Shown piece by piece: positions 51,951-57,940 of a stretch of 57,940 bases of DNA. This DNA is from Paenibacillus tianmuensis (GTDB lineage: Bacteria > Bacillota > Bacilli > Paenibacillales > NBRC-103111). Each line of letters begins with the position of its first letter. Within the stretch, counting starts at the first letter, position 1. The stretch is taken from the NCBI RefSeq assembly GCF_900100345.1, contig NZ_FMTT01000007.1, forward strand, positions 117,387 to 175,326, written 5' to 3'. The notes under the pieces were generated by a model that saw only the letters and a list, made by a program, of their open reading frames with translations, was not told the DNA's origin and did not search any database. A program made the translations under genes and the position numbers.

Positions 51951-52226
51951 TCACTTCATCCCCTGATTTTCGGAGCTTGAACTTTTATAAGCATTGATGA
52001 ATTTTGACAATTCGGTGTTCGGGTGTGCTTTGAACAAAATATGCACATGGTCCAACTCATGATTCCATTCGACTAAGGATATATTATAGTTTTCACCTAA
52101 TCGAACAAACATTTCTTTCACATAGTCAGATAGGGTATCATCCATCACTTTTCTACGATATTTCACAACCAAAACAAGATGATAATACAGTGAGAACACC
52201 GAATGATTATTGCTATCTAATTTCAT
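51951..52226 (-). pseudogene. tnpA: tnpA (Y1/HUH transposase) with internal deletion
   Basis: Only 91 codons remain, against about 130-150 in the family. The N-terminal part is normal, with the HUH motif H60-V-H62 in ELDHVHILF. After FINAYKSSSS it jumps to ENQGMK, the usual C-terminal end, without loss of frame. The missing block holds the catalytic tyrosine and helix alphaD. The protein could still fold partly and bind the hairpin ends but cannot cut and join DNA. Confidence 0.85.
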
Positions 52227-52386
52227 TGATACAACAGCCTTTATTTTAATCTAAGACTGATTATATCTCATCATAGAAAATGTGACAATAAAAAGACTTT
52301 AGGCTTCGCCTACCGAAATTCATCTCCCGCTTTCATCAAGCTTCGCAAGATTTAGAAGTGGGAGACTTCTTTCGGAGGGAAGTTAA

Positions 52387-52728
52387 ATGAACACTCAAAC
52401 CACTTTTCCGTTTGCTGCTCAGTCACTCCTTCCGGAAGCAAAGGCAGAGTTGTTTAGCATGGTCGTTTATCGCTATGAAGATGTCTTCTTTCAAGCCAAC
52501 CGGAGTGGGATAACCCAGGAAACCGCAACGGAACCTCTTTCAGATACAAATGAGCCGATCCATCAGCTCCTCCTCAGGATTTTGAACACCCGCACGCTAC
52601 ATGGGGACCAAGAAGCCCTTCTTGACCTCTACGTTCTCCTGCAGCAAGACCGCTTGCTCAAGGCGCCTAATTATCCGAGTCTTCATGGTCTGTTCGACCA
52701 AAAATGGGATAATCTCGAGATTGTTTAA
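52387..52728 (+). CDS. Hypothetical protein beside the IS element
   Basis: A 113-residue soluble protein starting MNTQTTFPFAAQSLLPEAK, with GGAGGG 6-12 bases upstream; that site touches the left end of the IS element. The body is acidic and helical. No family is recognised. It may be a remnant of a larger gene cut by the mobile elements on both sides. Confidence 0.5.
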   Translation: MNTQTTFPFAAQSLLPEAKAELFSMVVYRYEDVFFQANRSGITQETATEPLSDTNEPIHQLLLRILNTRTLHGDQEALLDLYVLLQQDRLLKAPNYPSLHGLFDQKWDNLEIV

Positions 52729-52738
52729 CTAACTGGTG

Positions 52739-53005
52739 TCAGAATAGGGCTTGGTAGAATCGTTCCGCATCGTTTTTATATTGAAAACAGCAGACATAAT
52801 CGTCCGCATAGCGGACGATGTGCGCTTCTCCCCGGCATGCTCTTTTCACTTCCACTTCAAACCATATGTCTAATGCATTTGCAGATAGACATTGGATAAT
52901 AATGGAGACAGGATGGATCCCTGTGGAGTGCCGCTTTCTGTTGCTTCGCATGCCCCGTTTTCCATCACTCCTGCTTTTCAAAGAGAAGAAAAAAGCTGGC
53001 TTCTT
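52739..53005 (-). pseudogene. Group II intron reverse transcriptase fragment, frameshifted
   Basis: On the minus strand one frame gives AGVMENGACEATESGTPQGS and then ILSPLLSNVYLQ, the RT template-grip motif; a shift of frame near 52870 then gives ALDIWFEVEVKRACRGEAHI followed by VRYADDYVCCFQYKNDAERF. YADD is the polymerase active site of LtrA-type maturases. The N-terminal RT motifs, maturase and endonuclease parts are missing, so it is dead. Confidence 0.85.
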
Positions 53006-53095
53006 CCGACCCGATTCTGAGGAAGAGAAGGTCTAAAATATGGAATAATCTGGCGATCGCCTCCCCCCGAGGGGGGCCTTACCTTTACCTCTTAT

Positions 53096-53146
53096 GGGGA
53101 AAATTCAAGTGCAGATATTGGGGGAATTTCATTTGCAGTTGACACA
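53096..53146 (-). repeat. IS21-like element terminus (relic)
   Basis: On the minus strand the segment starts TGTGTCAA at 53146 and holds two copies of a degenerate unit: CTGCAAATGAAATTCCCC (complement of 53121-53138) and CTGCACTTGAATTTTCCCC (complement of 53096-53114). Paired terminal repeats behind a TG end are typical of the IS21 family. No istA or istB gene is present. Confidence 0.45.
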
Positions 53147-53324
53147 GCCTTTCCCATTTTATTCGTTTCGAGGCTCCTTCACTTTCAGGCCTGCTACCTG
53201 ACTGTCAACGCTTAACGTATGAAATTGCTCCCATCCGTCCATGACTCGCTATTGGTGACTTGGCTAGAGTCTTTCCAAGCAGGATTTCCACCTGCTAAGT
53301 TTCATAACCTATGCTTGGTCGCAC
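53147..53324 (-). ncRNA. Probable 5' part of the group II intron RNA
   Basis: Minus-strand sequence begins GTGCGACC at 53324, matching the GUGYG 5' end of group II introns, and continues with intron-like segments (CAAGTCACCAATAGCGAG). It stops at 53147 where an IS21-like end begins. It is on the same strand and upstream of the RT fragment, as expected for one intron broken by insertion and deletion. Secondary structure was not computed. Confidence 0.45.
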
Positions 53325-53704
53325 CAAAAGTTGAGTTAATAGGCAACAAATGCTAATTTGCAAATAGCCAAAGGTTGGAGGAGAGCGGGCATGATGCGAT
53401 TGGACGCAAGCGGAAAGAGGGATGCCGCTTTCTTTACCAGAAATCCATAATTTAAGCGATGAAGTCTTGCGATCCACATTTCACATGCAAAGCGTAACGC
53501 TAATATCTGCACTTTGGGCCTCATATTCTTCTGTATAGTATTCTTCGTATAGCATGAGTATATTTTCTGCACATAATTTATCTCCCGCTAAGAAGGGAGT
53601 TGATTAAATAGGTTAATTTCAGTTATTATGTAAATAACATGTAAATATAACCTTTTTTCGAAAAAAGTTGAGGCATTTGAATCATAATTTAAAGGAGATA
53701 TTTA
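53325..53704. other. AT-rich region before lanB, no gene supported
   Basis: Two overlapping minus-strand frames (53295-53477 and 53336-53572) lack ribosome binding sites and known motifs. A 13-bp sequence AAGTGCAGATATT at 53107-53119 recurs inverted at 53502-53514. No short frame with a lanthipeptide leader and Ser/Thr/Cys-rich core was seen between 53520 and 53704. TTTTTTCGAAAAAA near 53653 is a small palindrome shortly before lanB. Confidence 0.4.
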
Positions 53705-56700
53705 ATGACACAATTAATCAAACAATTTCGGGCATTGGATTTTTTTTTAATACGCGCTCCTATTCTGACATTTGATTTATATGCACAGTGCTTCCCTACT
53801 AGAGAAGAAGATTACGAATGGTTGAGGCAATTTTCATTGCAGCAGCTTATCCAGTTATCGAATAATCCTATCATCCGTGAAGCTATCGAAGCCTCTAGCC
53901 CGAGTCTTTTGGAAGCGCTCCCTTCTCTCAATAATTTTCAATATTCTCGAAAGCAAAGGCAAGTATTGAAAGGTTTCGTGCGCTATTTGCTTCGCATGAC
54001 GACTAGACCCACACCGTTTGGCTTATTTTCGGGTGTCACCTATGGACAATTTGCCTCACGAGCGCAATTAAATATGAAGAATATCCCCTTTTATCGCAAA
54101 CGCACCAGACCAGATATGGAATGGCTGTTAAAAATTATTGAGCAAATAGAGAAACGACATGAACTTGTGCAACAGCTGCGTGTTCAACGAAATTCGCTCA
54201 TTTATCGACATGGTAAACGAGCAAAGATTCCTTATACATCAAAATATGGGAGTCTCGAGGTGGGAGAAAATGATAGTGTTTCTGTCCGTGTTTCTGAAGT
54301 GTTTGAAGCGGTCATGGAAGCTTGCAAAAGTCCGATTCTCTACTCTCAACTTGTCTCAAAAATTCACCAGCAATTCTCAAAGGCCGATTTGGAAACAATC
54401 CATTTTTACATTTGGCAGTTGTTTGAACAAGAATTCATCATTTCCGAGCTGCGACCGCCGACAACGACGACAGAACCGTTTAATCATGTTTTGGAAATTA
54501 TTAACTCACTTAAAGGAATCGATGAGTTGAAAGAGACGCTCTACGAGATCCGAAATGATCTGCAAGCTTACGATGAAAGCCTAATTGGTCAGGGAGAGGA
54601 GAAACTGCGTCAGATTCGTCTGAAGATGAATGCATTGGCGAAAGTAAAGATGGCCGTGCAAATCGATTTGTCGCTTGAAGATCGGTCAATTGCCTTACCT
54701 GAGCATATCCGATTGGAAGTGGAACAGTTAGCTCATTTGCTAGGCATACTATCCACAAGTAAGAATCAACATCTTGAAGAATATAGAGCAGAATTTATTG
54801 TGAAGTATGGCGCGCATCGGGAGATTCCACTCTTGGAGCTTCTGGATGAAGAAATCGGGCTTGGTGCGCCAGCAACATATCGGAACCCACAAAGTCACAT
54901 CAGACGACACAAACAATTTTCCCCACATATGAATACCAAAATAGAACAGCTACTCTTTCAATGGTTCATTACTTGTATTCATCAAGGAGAAGAAGAAGTT
55001 GTGCTTACTGAGGAAAGAATCATTCAAATCTTGGAAAATTACCCAGAAAATCAGCATCCTCCTTCTCCTTCAATGGAATTGTACTTTCATCTCCATGCCG
55101 AGAATCAGGAAGCGCTTGATAGCGGATCATATACGCTCGTACTGGGGCCAAATCCAGGTTCCAATGGGGCTGGAAAGACCTTCGGACGATTTATTGATTT
55201 ACTCGGGGTTACATTTAAGGATAAATTTAAAGAAATTCACCAAAAAGAACAAAATATATGGCGGGATAAAATCATAGCCGAAATTTCTTATTTACCCGGT
55301 AAGGGAAGAACGACAAATGTAGCACTCACGGAAAGCTTTCGCGAGTATGAAATTGGAATCGGCACGAACTATACAGTTCCCGAAGATCGTCAGATACATG
55401 TATCTGATCTGGTAGTAGGTGTTCGCAATGAAAAGTTTTACCTGAGATCACGTAAACATAACCGAGAAGTGATTCCTGTTGCAGGACATATGCTCAACTA
55501 CCAAACTGCGCCCAATATATATCGTTTTTTAATAGAAATGAGTAGAGAGGGATGCAGGCAATGGTCGAGTATTGAATGCGGAGTAATGGAACATTCCCCG
55601 CTTACTCCTCGTTTGCGGTATAAGAATGTAGTTTTATCACCAGCATCATGGCGAATCAAAAGGATCGATAGGGAAAATAAAGATGTAGAGCTAATAGTGG
55701 CTCAAGTGCGCCAGTTCAGATTGCAGTGGCGTGTTCCAAGATATGTATATATGATTCAACGGGACAATCGGATTTTGCTGGATATGGATCACCCCTTGCA
55801 TGTAGAGGAAATTTGCAAAGACTTGCTGTTAAATGGTTACGTCACATTACTAGAACACATTGGAGGACTGAATGGCGTACCAATTAATCGCAGTGATGGC
55901 GGAGTGACCGCAGAATTTGTATTTCCGCTGGTTCGGACTATGGGGGAGATGGGTCTTACGCAATCGGAAACTGCTGCTGCAATAAGTAATGAAACTGAAC
56001 CTGCCCGCTCTGTTTATATTGATGAGGGAATGCGTGTGCAAATACCGGGGGGAATGTGGTTTTATGCCAAGCTTTATGGGCTGGATAGCCGCCAAGATGA
56101 GTTTATAGGTCTTCACTGGGGATCGTTTGTTCAGAAGTGTATTGAGACCAATGTGATCGAACATGGTTATTTTATACGCTATTCTGACCCGGATAAGCAT
56201 GTGCGCGTGCGTTTTAAGATGAAAAATAGCGATAGCACTGTGATGTTTGTTCCTTTTTTTCATGAATGGACTTCATCTTTACTTCGCGACGGATTCATCG
56301 CCAAGGTTGTGATAGATACGTATGAGCCTGAGATTGAGCGATACGGGGGACCAGATGCAATCCTACTGGCTGAGCAGATGTTTGCTTCTGACAGTGACGT
56401 CACTGCGGATTTGGTGCGTTTGTTTCGATTCAATCAGACAAGTCTCCCTCAGGAAATTGTGGCTGTATGCAGCATCATCCAATACCTTAGGCAGTTCGAA
56501 TATAATAACCAAGAGATTTATGAACTCTTAAACAAACGATTTGATTCAAAAGAGTATTTGGATGAGTTTCGAAAGAATCGTAAATTATTTCTGCAGTTGC
56601 TGGGCGCGGAACCGTTGGAGGAGAAATTATTTACAGAAGGAAAGCAAATATTTCAGATAAGTCATCAAAGAGAGGCTTCTGTCAAGCGTTATCAACAAGC

Positions 56701-56881
56701 GATCCTGAACTACGAACAAAAGGGGATGCTGATGAATACGCGTGAGGACATTGTATTTAGCGTCATTCATATGCACATAAATCGTCTATTAGGGATTGAA
56801 CGTAATAAAGAACAGAAAGTAATGATTTTGGCGCGTCATGCCATGCACAGTTTGGTGCAGTATAGCAGAATGCGCAAATGA
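53705..56881 (+). CDS. lanB: Class I lanthipeptide dehydratase (LanB)
   Basis: A 1058-residue full-length LanB. The N-terminal glutamylation domain (about 1-690) carries TRPTPFGLFSG (100-110) and RKRTRPDMEW; the C-terminal elimination domain (about 760-1050) carries HGYFIRYSDP, with R825 and D828, then HVRVRF. LanB uses glutamyl-tRNA to dehydrate Ser and Thr in a precursor peptide, and LanC then closes the thioether rings. AAAGGAG lies 7 bases before the ATG. The frame is open throughout. It is followed by a broken lanC and has no precursor or exporter in view, so it is probably a relic that has not yet decayed. Low GC indicates transfer. Confidence 0.93.
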   Translation: MTQLIKQFRALDFFLIRAPILTFDLYAQCFPTREEDYEWLRQFSLQQLIQLSNNPIIREAIEASSPSLLEALPSLNNFQYSRKQRQVLKGFVRYLLRMTTRPTPFGLFSGVTYGQFASRAQLNMKNIPFYRKRTRPDMEWLLKIIEQIEKRHELVQQLRVQRNSLIYRHGKRAKIPYTSKYGSLEVGENDSVSVRVSEVFEAVMEACKSPILYSQLVSKIHQQFSKADLETIHFYIWQLFEQEFIISELRPPTTTTEPFNHVLEIINSLKGIDELKETLYEIRNDLQAYDESLIGQGEEKLRQIRLKMNALAKVKMAVQIDLSLEDRSIALPEHIRLEVEQLAHLLGILSTSKNQHLEEYRAEFIVKYGAHREIPLLELLDEEIGLGAPATYRNPQSHIRRHKQFSPHMNTKIEQLLFQWFITCIHQGEEEVVLTEERIIQILENYPENQHPPSPSMELYFHLHAENQEALDSGSYTLVLGPNPGSNGAGKTFGRFIDLLGVTFKDKFKEIHQKEQNIWRDKIIAEISYLPGKGRTTNVALTESFREYEIGIGTNYTVPEDRQIHVSDLVVGVRNEKFYLRSRKHNREVIPVAGHMLNYQTAPNIYRFLIEMSREGCRQWSSIECGVMEHSPLTPRLRYKNVVLSPASWRIKRIDRENKDVELIVAQVRQFRLQWRVPRYVYMIQRDNRILLDMDHPLHVEEICKDLLLNGYVTLLEHIGGLNGVPINRSDGGVTAEFVFPLVRTMGEMGLTQSETAAAISNETEPARSVYIDEGMRVQIPGGMWFYAKLYGLDSRQDEFIGLHWGSFVQKCIETNVIEHGYFIRYSDPDKHVRVRFKMKNSDSTVMFVPFFHEWTSSLLRDGFIAKVVIDTYEPEIERYGGPDAILLAEQMFASDSDVTADLVRLFRFNQTSLPQEIVAVCSIIQYLRQFEYNNQEIYELLNKRFDSKEYLDEFRKNRKLFLQLLGAEPLEEKLFTEGKQIFQISHQREASVKRYQQAILNYEQKGMLMNTREDIVFSVIHMHINRLLGIERNKEQKVMILARHAMHSLVQYSRMRK

Positions 56882-56916
56882 CGAGGTCGAATGGACACAG
56901 AAGGAGACGAGGGAGT

Positions 56917-57632
56917 ATGACAGAAAATTGTACAGTCTCAACATTATGGTCTCCCCTGCACGGGGAAATCAGATGTAGAGTCCAACAAGTCTTGTGCGAT
57001 ATTGCACAAAGATATAAAGATCCTACGCAAGTACGAAAATTAGTTCTTAAGGCATTATCCAATGAGGTGAATGGAAGTCAGACTACTCAATGGTCTAGTA
57101 TTAGCCTTGGAAGCGGATTTACAGGAATTTGCTTATTAATCGCTCAGCTTGACCAGTTGTTCCCGGACGAGGGGGGGGATTTTGTCGGCCATAGTTACTT
57201 GCAAGAGATTCGGCTGGCAATTGAGAAGAATGGTTTCCATCGTCTATCGCTATATAGCGGGATTGCAGGCGTTTTAATCGGAGTTCGTGCTCTGTCACGC
57301 AAGGGTGTTATCAAGGAATGCTTGATAAATTAGCGGGTTGGTTTGAATCGTTAACTTTGCCTATACTGCAAGCATATAAGGAGCGCTGGGAAGTAGGACA
57401 AATACGCATAAATGAATATGATACAATTGAAGGACTAGCGGGAATTGGACGGGTCACTATGATATTTGCCGATCGACCCCAGATGAAAATTATATGGCAT
57501 AAAATCATTGAACTATTTCATATTTTCTGTGGGAGTAAAAAATACTGTGGAGATGAAATTTCAGCCTGGCATATTCCGTCAACATATCAATTTCTATATA
57601 AGTTGAACTAAAGACCTTAGAAATCTATGGTA
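56917..57632 (+). pseudogene. lanC: lanC (lanthipeptide cyclase), two frameshifts and 3' truncated
   Basis: The first frame (from ATG 56917, GAGGGAG upstream) has the LanC segments SLGSGFTGICLLIAQLD and LYSGIAGVLIGVRALS, then meets a stop at 57331-57333. The next frame continues the homology from about 57305: QGMLDKLAGWFESLTLPI, DTIEGLAGIGRV and WHIPSTYQFLY, to a stop at 57609. A third frame carries on with VELKTLEIYGK. Homology ends at TA 57631-57632. The zinc-binding Cys and His residues lie in the missing part, so no cyclase activity is possible. Confidence 0.85.
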
Positions 57633-57689
57633 AGGAAATTCATACCTACTTGTCGAATAAGTAATGAAACATGAACAGACAGGCAGGGA

Positions 57690-57940
57690 ATGAAGATGGA
57701 AAACGCACAAAAATTAGAAGAAGTTAAGCAAGCGATGAAAAAAGCAAAAGATCGCCGCATGTACGAGCGTTATCAGGCGCTATATTTATATTTGCAAGGT
57801 ACCCGGGCGGAAGCGATTGCGCCTATTTTAAACCGAAGCGTTCAAACGGTAAAAGGCTATATTCAAGCTTATCAAACAGGTGGTCTTTCCGCTTTGAAAA
57901 TGAATCATTCACCAGGAGCACCTGTTCGCTTAACGAAAGA
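57690..57940 (+). CDS. IS630-type transposase, N-terminal part
   Basis: From ATG 57690 or 57696 (GGCAGGG upstream) the frame is open to the window edge. It has an N-terminal helix-turn-helix region: YLYLQGTRAEAIAPILNRSV and TVKGYIQAYQTGGLSALK, typical of IS630/Tc1-mariner-type transposases. lanC homology stops at TA 57631-57632, 58 bases before the ATG, and TA is the target of this family, so this element most likely cut lanC. Activity cannot be judged from the fragment. Confidence 0.8.
   Translation, partial: MKMENAQKLEEVKQAMKKAKDRRMYERYQALYLYLQGTRAEAIAPILNRSVQTVKGYIQAYQTGGLSALKMNHSPGAPVRLTK

Larger units (their letters stand above)
50700..52380 (-). mobile_element. IS200/IS605-type element with defective tnpA
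   Basis: The element reads on the minus strand: left end near 52310-52380 with a hairpin (TCTCCC near 52322 with GGGAGA near 52357), tnpA, tnpB, then the right-end hairpin near 50719-50750 (CCACCT with AGGTGG). No target duplication is expected for this family. Exact ends are uncertain: the right end probably stops at TTCAC on the minus strand (complement of 50712-50716). tnpA has lost its catalytic part, so the element cannot move by itself. GC content is far below that of the chromosomal genes to the left. Confidence 0.85.

Noticed and set aside
53041..53095. GC-rich CCCCCC-GA-GGGGGG hairpin
   Set aside because: Probably interior sequence of the IS21-like relic; no gene ends next to it.
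53295..53572. Two minus-strand frames of 60 and 78 codons before lanB
   Set aside because: No ribosome binding site, no leader-core layout of a lanthipeptide, and they run across the intron start.
1..57940. CRISPR arrays, rRNA and tRNA genes
   Set aside because: No spaced repeats of 25-40 bases and no recognisable rRNA or tRNA sequence were found on either strand by reading.

Overview
The window reads as chromosome from a spore-forming Gram-positive bacterium of the Paenibacillus type (Paenibacillaceae). Reasons: strong purine-rich ribosome binding sites with frequent TTG/GTG starts, a YyaC-type spore protease gene, an SLH-domain surface enzyme, YesM/YesN-type two-component control beside a sugar ABC transporter, a PadR regulator paired with a FtsW-like protein carrying a permease prefix, and generally GC-rich coding sequence. 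This assignment is inference; no rRNA marker is present.

Layout. (1) 1-6202: chromosomal genes: a small acidic protein, a Cof-type HAD phosphatase, a membrane GGDEF-EAL protein and an SLH-anchored 5'-nucleotidase. (2) About 6400-17700: a complete Ter stress cluster of lower GC: terB, three terD paralogues, terA, terC, then CitE-like aldolase, two phosphoribosyltransferase-type proteins, a HAD phosphatase and an ATP-grasp ligase, with a terF-like vWA gene facing it. This is the type of cluster predicted in comparative genomics to make a nucleoside-like metabolite. AT-rich thyA follows, and the composition jumps back to GC-rich at folA (19038). (3) 19038-24400: folA, Nudix, LacI, PadR plus a FtsW/RodA-like protein, and very small membrane ORFs. 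(4) 24354-34391: a carbohydrate locus: divergent AraC regulator, GHL6-like glycosidase, YesMN pair, sugar-binding lipoprotein and two permeases, with a large stem-loop between binding protein and permeases; no ATPase is present, so a shared one is probably used. (5) 34493-50609: housekeeping and transport genes (TolB-like, CutC, glycosyltransferase, YyaC, TetR-SMR, TSUP exporter, diguanylate cyclase, SDR, amino-acid-binding lipoprotein, cupredoxin, MarR-MFS, a DedA-NERD fusion, thioredoxin-like, MBL hydrolase).

(6) 50700-57940: an AT-rich mobile-element graveyard. An IS200/IS605 element has an internally deleted tnpA (catalytic tyrosine lost) but a full-length tnpB. Next come fragments of a group II intron with a frameshifted reverse transcriptase, an IS21-like terminus, an intact class I lanthipeptide dehydratase gene (lanB), and a lanC broken by two frameshifts and cut off at a TA where an IS630-type transposase begins. 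No lanthipeptide precursor was found.

The items most worth following are the Ter biosynthetic cluster with its candidate shared operator, a possible Shine-Dalgarno-sequestering switch ahead of the aldolase gene, the DedA-NERD fusion, the immobilised TnpB locus, and the orphan lanB.
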